From Gemmatimonadota bacterium (lineage in GTDB: Bacteria; Gemmatimonadota; Gemmatimonadetes; Longimicrobiales; RSA9), in NCBI GenBank assembly GCA_039715185.1, contig JBDLIA010000025.1, positions 1 through 38,397 of the forward strand: 38,397 nucleotides of DNA. Reading direction: 5' to 3'. The notes below the pieces were generated by a model. That model was not told where the DNA came from. It worked only from the letters and a program-made list of their open reading frames with translations, and searched no databases. Position 1 is the first letter of the stretch, and every line of letters begins with the position of its first letter. Positions 14,038-22,354 of the stretch are shown one piece after another. A program made the position numbers and the translations under genes.

Positions 14038-14052
14038 ATCGCGCTGTTGGAG

Positions 14053-14214
14053 TTAGACCCCGCCGCCCATGCCGCCTCCCCACGGGGCGATGCGCTCTTC
14101 GAGCTCCTCGGCGGTAAGCTCGATGGCCTTGGCGTCAGTGCCCACTTGCTCCTTGAGTCGCTTGCGCTGCTCCTCTGTGAGTTCGATGAGTACGCGCCTC
14201 TCCTTCTGCTCCAT
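14053..14214 (-). CDS. Small 53-residue protein with glycine-rich tail
   Basis: A complete short gene. ATG is the complement of 14212-14214, TAA is at 14053-14055, and a strong GGAGGG lies about four bases upstream. The protein is a charged amphipathic leader, EQKERRVLIELTEEQRKRLK and then IELTAEELEERIAP, followed by the tail WGGGMGGGV. The helical, acid-rich leader with an ELTxEELEERIAP segment and Gly-rich C-terminus is reminiscent of RiPP precursor peptides, with the tail as a possible core. It could equally be a small regulatory protein. No modifying enzyme gene is adjacent. Codon use and ribosome site both argue that it is real. Confidence 0.7.
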   Translation of the reverse strand: MEQKERRVLIELTEEQRKRLKEQVGTDAKAIELTAEELEERIAPWGGGMGGGV

Positions 14215-14434
14215 GGGTCCCTCCGTGCCTAGAGTTGGTGGACCGGCGTCAGCCCGAGGTTGGAAGCTTCAAGATGCCGACACGGAGAGTGGTCGCGCCG
14301 TAACCAGGGTTACATGCCCGGGCTACGACGCCGAAGTGAGCCTCGCAGGCGCGCAGGTAGGCGCCCGCGGGACACGGACAGGATACAGCTCGATGCCTTA
14401 GGTTTTGGTTGTAAGCGGTTGGCGTTGCGGATCG

Positions 14435-14922
14435 ATGCGCAAGAATATCCAACTCGTACTGTCGGGCCTGGTTGCCCTCATCGCGCTCGCGGCCAGCCGC
14501 TCGGCTGGGAGGTGACGAATTCGCGGTCGTTCTTTCCGGCACGACGCGCAGGGCGCGGCCCTGTTCTCGGAGCGGGTGCGCGAGACGTTCAGGGCGCGGG
14601 CGCAGAAAAATTGGGCGACCCGCCGCTGGACATCAGCGTCGGCGTGGCGGCTTACGCGCCAGACATGGAGTCGCACGAGGGCCTGATCGCCGCGGCCGAC
14701 GAGGCGCTCTACCGGGCGAAGGCCGGCCGCAAAGCCGCCGCGGGCGAGAAGTTCGTCGCCGGCGCGCCACCCGAAGCCGATGAGGCGCGAGGCTGGGACA
14801 AGGCGCTCGCGGACGCGGGGCCTGAAGCGGAGGTCAGCGGCGACTTCAACCTCACCGACCTGGACCGCACGCTGGACCTCACGCCCCATTTCGAGGGCGA
14901 CGGCGAGGGCGCGGGAGGGTAG
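14435..14922 (+). pseudogene. Decayed diguanylate cyclase (GGDEF) gene
   Basis: Three frames together encode pieces of one protein. A short N-terminus with a hydrophobic segment (MRKNIQLVLSGLVALIALAA) is followed after a frame change by LGGDEFAVVLSGTT. A second shift gives QGAALFSERVRETFRARAQK, and a third segment gives DPPLDISVGVAAYAPDMESH through AADEALYRAKAGRKA to a TAG at 14920-14922. The GGDEF signature itself survives, but the sensor part and first half of the cyclase domain are missing and at least two frameshifts follow. The gene cannot make active enzyme. Its 3' end overlaps the convergent menC gene. Confidence 0.85.
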
Positions 14923-16042
14923 CGTCCACGCCGCAGCCGGCTCCCGCGGGGCCCACCAGTAGCCCGTCGGCGTTCAGGCTCGCCGCGGGCGACGCGACGT
15001 CCCGCTCCCAGTACCGCTCGGAGGCCGACAGGTCCGCGCCCAGCGTGAGCGCCGGGTGGCGCGCGAAGGCGATGGCGTGCGCGCGGCCCACGCCGGCCTC
15101 CAGGTAGCCGCCGCACCAAGCCCGCACGCCGGCGTCCCGGCACGCCGCCAGGATGCGCAGCGCTTCGCGGTGGCCGCCGCACAGCGCCGGCCGGACGTTC
15201 AGCGCGTCGCAAGCGCCCGCCTCGATCGCCCGGCGCGCCGCGGCGTGGCCGACGGCGGACTCGTCGAGGCCGATGGGGGTGCGCAGCTCGCGCCGCAGCT
15301 GTGCGTGGCCGGCCAGATCGGCGGGCGCCAGAGGCTGTTCGATGAACTCCAGCCCCAGCGCGTCGAGCTCCGCCAGGCGGGCAGCGGCCGCCGCCGCGCC
15401 TCCAGACGCCGGCGCCGCGAACGAGCCGTTCGCGTCCACCGCCAGCGGCACCCCCGGAAACGCCTTGCGGACCGCGCGCGCTCCGTCCAGGCCCGCCTCC
15501 GGCGACACCTTGAGCTTGAGTCGCCGGTAGCCCGCCTCCACCAGCTCGGTGGCCGCGCGCACGGCGTCATCGGCTCGCTCCGCCAGGCCGATCACGGCGC
15601 GCGCCTCGGCGCCCGCGCGCGGCGTCCGCGCGCCGCCCGCGTCGGCCGCCGGCCCCTCCGGCTGGCGCACCAGCCACTCCGCCAGCGGCAACCCCGCCGC
15701 GCGCGCCTCCAGGTCCTCCAGCGCCATGAGCGCCGCGGATACCGCCATCGGCGCGTCGGGGGCCAGGCCGCGGAGCGCTGCGAGCGACGGTTCGCCGGGG
15801 GCGCGCCCCCACGGCACCAGCGCCGGCACGAGCGCTTCGCGCAGCGCCGCCAGCGCGGTGGCGTGGTCATCGGCTCCGTGGGTCGCGACGGGGAGCGCCG
15901 GGCACTCGGCGACGCCCGTCAGGTCGCCGGCGTCAAGCTCCAGCAGGATGGTGGGGCGGTCGTGGGTTTCGCCGGCTGCGGTCCTGAACGGCCGCCGCAG
16001 CCTCAAGGGCGCGACGTGGACGCGCGCGGCGTCGATCCTCAA
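14879..16042 (-). CDS. menC: o-Succinylbenzoate synthase (MenC) / enolase-superfamily epimerase
   Basis: A 387-residue member of the enolase superfamily (muconate-lactonizing subgroup). MenC dehydrates SHCHC to o-succinylbenzoate in menaquinone synthesis. The capping domain covers about residues 1-125 and the barrel follows. Visible active-site elements are K-x-K in RRLKLKVSP, metal ligands in AVDANGSF, EFIEQPL and GLDESAV. The second catalytic lysine (usually NIKPGR) appears as arginine in LNVRPALCGGH. An N-acylamino-acid racemase or dipeptide epimerase role is the alternative. The ATG overlaps the stop of the MBL gene, making it the last gene of a four-gene operon. Confidence 0.75.
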   Translation of the reverse strand: MRIDAARVHVAPLRLRRPFRTAAGETHDRPTILLELDAGDLTGVAECPALPVATHGADDHATALAALREALVPALVPWGRAPGEPSLAALRGLAPDAPMAVSAALMALEDLEARAAGLPLAEWLVRQPEGPAADAGGARTPRAGAEARAVIGLAERADDAVRAATELVEAGYRRLKLKVSPEAGLDGARAVRKAFPGVPLAVDANGSFAAPASGGAAAAAARLAELDALGLEFIEQPLAPADLAGHAQLRRELRTPIGLDESAVGHAAARRAIEAGACDALNVRPALCGGHREALRILAACRDAGVRAWCGGYLEAGVGRAHAIAFARHPALTLGADLSASERYWERDVASPAASLNADGLLVGPAGAGCGVDATLPRPRRRPRNGA

Positions 16043-16821
16043 GGCGCCGACTCGAGGTGCTCCAGGTACGCCATGACTGCGGCGGTCGCGGGCCCCAGCA
16101 GCGCCCCCGGCAGAGAGTCCCCGTACACCAGCGCGACCACGTCGGCGGGCTCGCTCAGCCCCGCGGCGAGCGCTTCGCGCACCTGCGCCAGGCGGGACCG
16201 GCGGTGCTCCAGGTAGGTGGCGATGGCGCCCTCGGGCGAGTCCGCGAACGGCGGGCCGTGCGCCGGGAAGATCGCCCGCGGGCTCAGCGCGCGCAGCCGC
16301 TCCAGCGAGGCCAGGTAGTCGCCCAGGTGCCCCTCCGGCGAGGCCACCAGGGCGGTGTCCAGCCCGCCCGTCATGAGGTCGCCGCAGAAGACCACGCCGG
16401 CGCCCGGCCAGTAGAAGGACGCATGGTCACGCGTGTGGCCGGGCGTGGCGAGGGCCACAAGCCGGCCCACGTCGGTGTCCAGCGTGTGGGCGTCCTCCAG
16501 GGTGCCGTCCGCCAGGGCGAGGACGCGCCCGGCGTCCTCCAGGCCCGCAGTCACGAGGCGCTCGGCCAGCCCCGCGGCGCCCTCGGCGTGGTCGGGGTGG
16601 TCGTGGGTCAGCGCGATGGTCGCGGCTTCGGCGCCGGCCAGCGCGGCTGCCACGCGGTCCAGGTGGCCGGAATCGGCCGGCCCCGGATCGATCACCACGC
16701 ACCGCTCCCGCCCCACCACGTGGGTGCGCGTGCCGTCCAGGGTGAGGTGGGAGGGGTTGTCCGCGCGGATCACGCGGAGCCCCGGGAAGCCGTCCACCTC
16801 CCGGGGCGCGTACGACGTCAT
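16039..16821 (-). CDS. MBL-fold metallo-hydrolase (LACTB2/glyoxalase II-like)
   Basis: A 260-residue cytoplasmic hydrolase. Zinc ligands are visible in THDHPDHAEGA (HxHxDH), in LATPGHTRDHASF (H) and in VVFCGDLMTGG (D), followed by IFPAHGPPF (H). A C-terminal helical domain (about residues 185-260, ATYLEHRRSRLAQVREALAA) matches the winged-helix lid of LACTB2-like proteins. The ATG is the complement of 16819-16821. It lies ten bases after the GAF gene and overlaps menC by four bases. The substrate could be a thioester or an RNA end; context with menC mildly favours a thioester. Confidence 0.85.
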   Translation of the reverse strand: MTSYAPREVDGFPGLRVIRADNPSHLTLDGTRTHVVGRERCVVIDPGPADSGHLDRVAAALAGAEAATIALTHDHPDHAEGAAGLAERLVTAGLEDAGRVLALADGTLEDAHTLDTDVGRLVALATPGHTRDHASFYWPGAGVVFCGDLMTGGLDTALVASPEGHLGDYLASLERLRALSPRAIFPAHGPPFADSPEGAIATYLEHRRSRLAQVREALAAGLSEPADVVALVYGDSLPGALLGPATAAVMAYLEHLESAP

Positions 16822-16831
16822 GGCCGGGCGA

Positions 16832-17302
16832 TCACCTGCGGTCGGCCATCAGGACCTCGGCGAGCTTGTCGGCGATGATCACGACCGTCGCCTCGTCCTC
16901 GTCGGTGAACGCCGCCGGCCTGTTGGAATCGATGTCGATCTGGCCGAGGATCTCGTCGCCGGCGCGGATCAGCACCACCAGCTCCGACTGCACGTCGGGG
17001 GTGCAGGCGATGTAGTTCTCGATCGCGTGCACGTCCGGCACGTTCTGGTTCTCGCCGGACTCCACCGCGGCTCCGCACACGCCCTGTCCCACCGGGATCT
17101 TGGCGTGCTCGGTCGACTCGCCGCGGTAGTTGTGCAGCCACAGCTCGTTGTTCTCGGTGTCCAGCAGGTAGACGCCGACCCAGTCGAAGCGCTCGTCGGC
17201 CTCCTCGATCTGGCGCACGGCCTTCCGGATGATGGGGTCGGAGAGGTAGCCCTCCTCGCGCATCGTCTGCAGGTCCTTCAGCGTGTTCGTCGCGTCGAGC
17301 AT
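16832..17302 (-). CDS. GAF-domain protein, free methionine-R-sulfoxide reductase-like
   Basis: A 156-residue single GAF domain. The region PVGQGVCGAAVESGENQN, then VPDVHAIENYIACTPDVQSE, matches fRMsr (YebR/MsrC), which reduces free methionine-R-sulfoxide. Two of the three family cysteines are present (in GVCG and YIAC). The position of the third, usually shortly before RIP in family members, is taken by the stretch STEHAKIP. So it may be an active enzyme with altered recycling, or a GAF sensor derived from it. The ATG follows AGGGAG by about five bases. It is second in the operon, 32 bases after the M42 peptidase. Confidence 0.82.
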   Translation of the reverse strand: MLDATNTLKDLQTMREEGYLSDPIIRKAVRQIEEADERFDWVGVYLLDTENNELWLHNYRGESTEHAKIPVGQGVCGAAVESGENQNVPDVHAIENYIACTPDVQSELVVLIRAGDEILGQIDIDSNRPAAFTDEDEATVVIIADKLAEVLMADRR

Positions 17303-17334
17303 CGATCTCCCTCGTTGGTCGATTCGCGCGCCGC

Positions 17335-18408
17335 TCAGCGCGGCACGAAGTCGTCGTCGGCCGTCAGGTCACGGCAGAAGGCCGCGATAAGATTCGCGGC
17401 CGCGTCCAGGTCGTCCAGCGCCACGATCTCGTTGGGCGAGTGCATGTAGCGGTTGGGCACCGACACCAGCCCCGTCGCCACGCCCGCACGGGTCAGATAG
17501 ATGGCGTCGGCGTCCGTGGAGGTGTAGCGCGGCGACGCCGTGATGCTGTGCGCGATCCCTTCGCGCTCGGCCACCGCCGCCAGCCTTTCGAACACCATCG
17601 GGTGCGCCGCCGACCCCCGCGCCAGCACCGGCCCGCCGCCCAGCTCGTGCTCGCCCAACTCCTTCTTCTCGATCCCCGGCGCGTCGGTCGCGAAGGTGAC
17701 GTCCACCACCAGCGCCACGTCCGGCTCCAGCCGGTAGGCGCTCGTGCGCGCGCCGCCGCCGGAGTGGCCGATCTCCTCCTGGGTGGTCGCCACGGCCGTC
17801 ACGGACGCCGCGGGAGCGGGGTCTTCGGCGAGCTTGCGCAGCGCCTCCAGCACCACGAACGCGCCGATCCGGTTGTCGATCGACCGGCTCGCGATGCGGC
17901 CGTTGCCGAGATCGAGCAGCGGCGCGTCTATCACCGCCGAGTCGCCCACGCGCACTCCCCGCTCGGCCACCTCGTCGCTGTTGCTCGCGCCGATGTCGAT
18001 CCACAGCTCCGTGAGCTTCGCGGCCTGCTTGCGCTCGTCCTCCTTGATGAGGTGGATGGGCTTCCTGCCGACCACCCCGCGCACCTCCCCTGCGCGCGTG
18101 AGCAGGACCACGCGCTGCGCCACGGCGACCTGCGGGTCCCACCCACCGATGCCGTTGAAGTAGAGGAAACCGTCCTCGTCGATGTGGGTCACCATGAACC
18201 CGATCTCGTCAATGTGGCCGGCGAGCATGACGCGCGGCGCGCCGTCCCCTTTGAGCGTCGCCAGCGAGTTGCCGCTTACGTCGGCTCGCACGTCGTCGGC
18301 GAACGAGCTCGCCTCCTCCCTCCACACTGCGGCGGCGGCGGCCTCGTGGCCGCTGGGCCCGGGCGTGCTCAGCAGGCGGTCCAGAAATGTGCGTGATGTA
18401 TCGTTCAC
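17335..18408 (-). CDS. M42-family aminopeptidase (co-catalytic metallopeptidase)
   Basis: A 357-residue cytoplasmic metallopeptidase of the TET/PepA (M42) type. The metal ligands are all visible: H in LAGHIDEIGF, D in SIDNRIGAF, E-E in TTQEEIGHSGGG, D in LVVDVTFATD and H in NRYMHSPNE. These enzymes usually form dodecamers that trim peptides after proteasome or protease action. I start at GTG (complement of 18406-18408, encoding NDTSRTFLDRLLSTPGPSG), which fits the family. An open frame continues upstream to a TTG at 18486, but that extension is low-complexity. It is first of the operon M42-GAF-MBL-menC. Confidence 0.92.
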   Translation of the reverse strand: MNDTSRTFLDRLLSTPGPSGHEAAAAAVWREEASSFADDVRADVSGNSLATLKGDGAPRVMLAGHIDEIGFMVTHIDEDGFLYFNGIGGWDPQVAVAQRVVLLTRAGEVRGVVGRKPIHLIKEDERKQAAKLTELWIDIGASNSDEVAERGVRVGDSAVIDAPLLDLGNGRIASRSIDNRIGAFVVLEALRKLAEDPAPAASVTAVATTQEEIGHSGGGARTSAYRLEPDVALVVDVTFATDAPGIEKKELGEHELGGGPVLARGSAAHPMVFERLAAVAEREGIAHSITASPRYTSTDADAIYLTRAGVATGLVSVPNRYMHSPNEIVALDDLDAAANLIAAFCRDLTADDDFVPR

Positions 18409-18672
18409 CGATGTGCGCGTCCGTTTTGCCTTCGGTAAGTCGGCGTCCGGCGATCGCGGCGGGCGGGCCGCGCGCGGGGGCGTCAAAAGCCCGTAAATGT
18501 AAAACGATCCCGCGAAATGGCGAGCCCGGCCGGCGTCTTTCCGTCGGGCGGGGAACGAATCCGTTGACCGCGGGCGTTATTGGTCCGCATCGTGCTTTGG
18601 CCCCGACACGTGGATCGAACGGGATCGATCCGGCGTATCAACTCGGGGAACGTGGCAACTGGAGTCATCTTC

Positions 18673-19410
18673 ATGCGGTGTTCGATGAAAGAAACCGGGC
18701 GGAGCTCGATAGCGGTGGGAGTCGCCGCCGGCGCGCTGGCGGCGCTGACGCTCGGAGTGAGCGGAGGCCCGGCGAGCGCGCAGACCGAGATTCGTGTCTC
18801 GCTGGAAGAGAAGCGGCTTACGTACGTGGACGAGGGCGGCGACACGATCATGTCGGCGCCCATCGCGATCGGCCGTGGCGGGCTGTGGGAGCTCAACGGC
18901 AGGGTCTACGACTTCCGCACGCCGAAGGGGACGCGAGAGGTGCTCGCGAAGGCCGAGGATCCCGACTGGATTCCGCCCGACTGGCACTACCACGAGCGCT
19001 CCGTGCAGCGCGGCCTGGAGCCGGTTCAGCTCAAGACGGGTGACCGGATAGAGCTGTCGGACAGGACGATCATCGAGGTCCGCAACAACATCGTCGGGCG
19101 CCGCACCTGGATCTTCAACGGCGAGGAATGGGGCCACTCGCCCTTCAGCCCCACCACGCCTGGCTTCGACCTGGTGGGGGACGGCAAGCTCTTCATTCCG
19201 CCGCTCGGTTCGCCGCAGCGGAAGGTGCCGAACGCGCTCGGCCCGGTGAAGCTCGTGCTGGGCGACGGCTACCTCATCCACGGAACGCACGACTTCAACG
19301 AGAGCTCCATCGGCCTCGCCGCCAGCCACGGCTGCATCCGCATGAGCAACGCCGACGTGGAGCAGCTGTTCAGCATCGTGCCCGTGGGGACACCGGTACG
19401 CATTTTCTGA
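18673..19410 (+). CDS. Secreted L,D-transpeptidase (YkuD domain)
   Basis: A 245-residue exported cell-wall enzyme. A signal peptide (residues 1-36, SSIAVGVAAGALAALTLGVS, ending ASA) precedes the YkuD domain. The catalytic motif is HGTHDFNESSIGLAASHGCI followed by RM, with the cysteine nucleophile at about residue 221. YkuD enzymes form 3-3 peptidoglycan cross-links or anchor proteins to the wall. The ATG at 18673 follows GGAG by eight bases and gives a proper signal peptide. An upstream in-frame GTG at 18580 would add a non-family stretch. A strong terminator follows. Confidence 0.93.
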   Translation: MRCSMKETGRSSIAVGVAAGALAALTLGVSGGPASAQTEIRVSLEEKRLTYVDEGGDTIMSAPIAIGRGGLWELNGRVYDFRTPKGTREVLAKAEDPDWIPPDWHYHERSVQRGLEPVQLKTGDRIELSDRTIIEVRNNIVGRRTWIFNGEEWGHSPFSPTTPGFDLVGDGKLFIPPLGSPQRKVPNALGPVKLVLGDGYLIHGTHDFNESSIGLAASHGCIRMSNADVEQLFSIVPVGTPVRIF

Positions 19411-19467
19411 CGGCGTCGGCCCGCTCCTAGTGCACCGTAACAGAAGTATCGATGGCATTCAGCGCGC

Positions 19468-19502
19468 GGGGCGGCCTTTCCGTTGGGAGGGCCGCCCCTT
19501 TT
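19468..19502 (+). terminator. Rho-independent terminator of the L,D-transpeptidase gene
   Basis: GGGGCGGCC (19468-19476) pairs perfectly with GGCCGCCCC (19490-19498) around a 13-base loop and is followed by TTTT. It ends transcription 60-90 bases after the L,D-transpeptidase stop. Confidence 0.88.
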
Positions 19503-19585
19503 GCGTCCTGGTCCGGGTGCGACGGGTAAGTAATCGCTAGCTTGTGCCGCGACCTTTTTCAGTTCCACGAGACGGGGAGTCGCCC

Positions 19586-20626
19586 GTGTACCAAGCCATC
19601 CACCGCCTGACCCTGACGTCCATCGCGCTCGTCGCCTTCGCCGCCGTGCCGCTCGCCGCGGCCACGCAGGTCGAAGCCGGCCCACCCACGGTCGAGTGGG
19701 GGCTCGTGATCCACGGCGGCGCGGGCAACGGCGTCACCCGCGAGAACATCAGCCCGGAGCGGGACGCGGAGTACCGAGCCAAGCTCCAGGAGGCGCTGCG
19801 CGCGGGACACCGGGTGCTGGCCGACGGCGGCAGCGCGGTGGACGCCGTGGTGGCGGCGATCACCATCATGGAAGACTCCCCCATGTTCAACGCGGGCAAG
19901 GGCGCCGTGTTCACGAGCTCGGGGACCAACGAGCTGGACGCATCGATCATGAGCGGCGCCGACCTGAACGCCGGCGCCGTGGCGGGCGTAAAGCGGGTGA
20001 AGAACCCCATCGTGCTGGCGCGCGCGGTGATGGAGCACTCGCGCCACGTCATGTTCGCGCGCGAGGGCGCCGAAACCTTCGCGGAAGAGCAGGGGCTGGA
20101 GCTGGTGCCGGAGAGCTACTTCTATACCGAACGGCGCATGCGCGCGCTGGAACGCGCGAAGGAGCGCGAGGCCGAGCGCAGCTCGGCGCTGCCGCGGGAG
20201 ACGGAGAAGTTCGGCACCGTGGGCGCGGTTGCGCTGGACCGGGCCGGCAACCTGGCGGCGGGCACTTCCACGGGCGGCATCACCAACAAGCGCTGGGGCC
20301 GCGTGGGCGACTCCCCAGTCATCGGCGCGGGCACGTACGCGAGCAACGAAAGCTGCGGCGTTTCGGCCACCGGGCAGGGCGAGTTCTTCATCCGCAACGT
20401 GGTGGCGCACGACATCTGCGCGCGCGTTCAGCACGCCGGCGCGAGCGTGAAGGAGGCCGCCGACGCGGTCGTCATGGACCGGCTCGTGCGCCAGGAGGCG
20501 GGCGGCGGCGTGGTGGTGCTCGGCGCGAACGGAGAGATCGCCATGGCGTTCAACACCGCCGGCATGCTGCGCGGCTGGATCGGACCGGACGGCGCGCCCA
20601 CCGCCAAGCTCTACGGAGACGAATAG
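19586..20626 (+). CDS. Exported isoaspartyl peptidase/L-asparaginase (Ntn hydrolase)
   Basis: A 346-residue Ntn hydrolase. The N-terminus LTLTSIALVAFAAVPLAAAT is a signal peptide, so it acts in the periplasm. The precursor should self-cleave before T211 in KFGTVGAVALD, giving the catalytic N-terminal threonine of the beta subunit. HGGAGNG, NAGKGAVF, ELDASIM and GTSTGGITNKRWGRVGDSP are family signatures. It hydrolyses isoaspartyl dipeptides and asparagine. GTG at 19586 is chosen because GGGGAG lies six bases upstream; the frame extends to 19544 without a ribosome site. The DUF456 gene follows 16 bases later. Confidence 0.93.
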   Translation: MYQAIHRLTLTSIALVAFAAVPLAAATQVEAGPPTVEWGLVIHGGAGNGVTRENISPERDAEYRAKLQEALRAGHRVLADGGSAVDAVVAAITIMEDSPMFNAGKGAVFTSSGTNELDASIMSGADLNAGAVAGVKRVKNPIVLARAVMEHSRHVMFAREGAETFAEEQGLELVPESYFYTERRMRALERAKEREAERSSALPRETEKFGTVGAVALDRAGNLAAGTSTGGITNKRWGRVGDSPVIGAGTYASNESCGVSATGQGEFFIRNVVAHDICARVQHAGASVKEAADAVVMDRLVRQEAGGGVVVLGANGEIAMAFNTAGMLRGWIGPDGAPTAKLYGDE

Positions 20627-20642
20627 GACGGCTGCCCTCACC

Positions 20643-21137
20643 ATGAGCGGACTGCTGGTTGGATCGATCCTGACCGCCGTGCTGGTGGCGGGGCTGCTGG
20701 CCATCCCCTTCGGGCTGCCCGGCCTGTGGATCATGGTCGGGGCGCTGGCGGTGGGCTGGCTGGCGGGGCCCGTCGGCGGCGGCGTCATGCTCCTGTGCCT
20801 GGCGCTGGCGGGCGCCGCCGAGCTGGGCGAGTGGCTTCTGCTGCGGGACATGAGCGCGCGCTTCGGCGGCAGCCCCCGGGCTTTCTGGGGGGCGATCGGG
20901 GGCGGCTTCCTGGGCCTGTTGATCGGCGCCCCCGTACCGGTGGTCGGCTCGCTCATCGCGAGCGTCGCGGGCACCTTCGCGGGCGCCGCTGCGGTGACCT
21001 ACTGGGAGTCGCGCCGGGCGGGCGCGGCGGGGCGCGTGGGCATGGGGGCGGTCCTGGGGCGCGCGGCGTCGGTGGTGCTCAAGGCCGGCGCGGGCGTGGC
21101 GATCCTCGCGCTGGGCGTATCCGCCCTGGTGCTGTGA
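20643..21137 (+). CDS. DUF456-family membrane protein
   Basis: A 164-residue integral membrane protein with about four to five hydrophobic segments, rich in glycine and alanine. The typical segments are IPFGLPGLWIMVGALAVGWL, GEWLLLRDMSARFGGS and GFLGLLIGAPVPVVGSLIAS, with TFAGAAAVTYWES. These match DUF456. The function of the family is unknown. The ATG is 16 bases after the isoaspartyl peptidase stop, and its TGA overlaps the GTG start of the next gene, so all three are likely co-transcribed. Confidence 0.87.
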   Translation: MSGLLVGSILTAVLVAGLLAIPFGLPGLWIMVGALAVGWLAGPVGGGVMLLCLALAGAAELGEWLLLRDMSARFGGSPRAFWGAIGGGFLGLLIGAPVPVVGSLIASVAGTFAGAAAVTYWESRRAGAAGRVGMGAVLGRAASVVLKAGAGVAILALGVSALVL

Positions 21138-22354
21138 CCGAGCCAGAGCGCCCGCGCGACGACGACATGGACGCGGACGCGCCCCGCTGGCGCGAATTCG
21201 CCTCCGACGCGGCGGGCGAGCTGCGCAAGCAGCTCGGCGGCGTCACCGACCGGCTCAGCGAAGAGGACGTGGACCGCGTCGCGAAGCGCCTCGCGAACGC
21301 CATCGACGACGCTCTGGAGGTCCCCGACGACCTGCCGCTGAGGATCGCCGGAGACGTGTCCCGGCTGCGCGCCGAGGCGTCCGCCGGGGCGGACCCGGTG
21401 GCGCTGGCCTGGGCGCGCACCCGCGAGCGCGCTCGCCGCGCCGCGGCGATCGGCGCGGTGACCACCGTCCCGTCCATGATCCCCGTGTTCGGCCCCGCCA
21501 TCGCCGCGCTGGGGATCGTCGCCGACTGGCGCTACGTGGCGGCGCAGCAGCGGGACCTGGTGCTGGAGATCGCCGCGCTCTTCGACGTCCGGCTGGACGA
21601 CCCCACGGCGCGCGTGCGCGCGCTGTTCCTGACCTCCACGGGGGCGGCGCTGGCCGGCTCGGCCGTGGGCGAGGCGGTGGGGCGATCTGCCGCGCGGCAC
21701 GTGGCCAGGCGCGGCGTCGCGCGGCTGGTGCCCGGCGTCGGCGCGATCGTGGCGGGCGCGCTGAACTACGCGTCCACGGTGGCGATCGCGCGCGCCGCGA
21801 TCGGCCGATTCGCGGCCGAGGCCGGCGTGCAGGTGAGCGGCATGGTGCCCGCCTCGGTGCACCCCGCGATGGCCGCGCTGCGCGTCTGGATCACCCAGCC
21901 GGAGGAGGGCGCGGCGATCCCCGCGGAAGCGTCGGCGCTGCCCGAGCTGTCGGCGTCGGAGCGAGAGGAGCTGCTGGACCTGGCGGTGCTCGCCACCAGC
22001 GCGCGCGACGGAGGCGAGGAACGGCTGGCCGAGATCGCGCGGGCGCTGGGTTTCGGAGCGGAGGAGGTGGCCGAAGCGCGGGGTTCGTTCGCGGCCAAGG
22101 TGCGGGGCTTCGGACGGCGCTTCAGGGACAGGCTCGCTCGCGCCGGAGGCGAAGGGCGCGAAGCCGCCCGGTCGGCGTGGGAGAACGCCCGGCGGCTGGC
22201 CGCCCGGGCGAGGCCGTGGAAGCGCAATGGCGGCTCGGAAGACTCGGCGGTCGGCGCCGAGCTCGAGGGCGACGCGCTCGAGGACGCGGCCGCGATTACG
22301 GAGAAGAGGCCGGTACCTTCAGCGTCTGCCCCGGATAGATCCGACTCGTCCTGA
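21134..22354 (+). CDS. Large alanine-rich membrane-associated protein (EcsC/DUF697-like)
   Basis: A 406-residue protein. Residues about 1-95 are charged and helical. A central block (about 100-240) contains hydrophobic, glycine-rich segments such as VPSMIPVFGPAIAALGIVAD, RALFLTSTGAALAGSAVGEA and VPGVGAIVAGALNYASTVAI, resembling the EcsC or DUF697 type. The C-terminal 160 residues are charged helices with a likely coiled coil. The function is unknown. GTG at 21134 overlaps the DUF456 stop (GTGA); a longer open frame upstream is only the shadow of that gene. Its last 59 bases overlap the convergent LysM gene. Confidence 0.7.
   Translation: MTEPERPRDDDMDADAPRWREFASDAAGELRKQLGGVTDRLSEEDVDRVAKRLANAIDDALEVPDDLPLRIAGDVSRLRAEASAGADPVALAWARTRERARRAAAIGAVTTVPSMIPVFGPAIAALGIVADWRYVAAQQRDLVLEIAALFDVRLDDPTARVRALFLTSTGAALAGSAVGEAVGRSAARHVARRGVARLVPGVGAIVAGALNYASTVAIARAAIGRFAAEAGVQVSGMVPASVHPAMAALRVWITQPEEGAAIPAEASALPELSASEREELLDLAVLATSARDGGEERLAEIARALGFGAEEVAEARGSFAAKVRGFGRRFRDRLARAGGEGREAARSAWENARRLAARARPWKRNGGSEDSAVGAELEGDALEDAAAITEKRPVPSASAPDRSDSS

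Noticed and set aside
18561-18590. TTGACC as -35 box for the L,D-transpeptidase gene
   Set aside because: No acceptable -10 hexamer was found at the right spacing.
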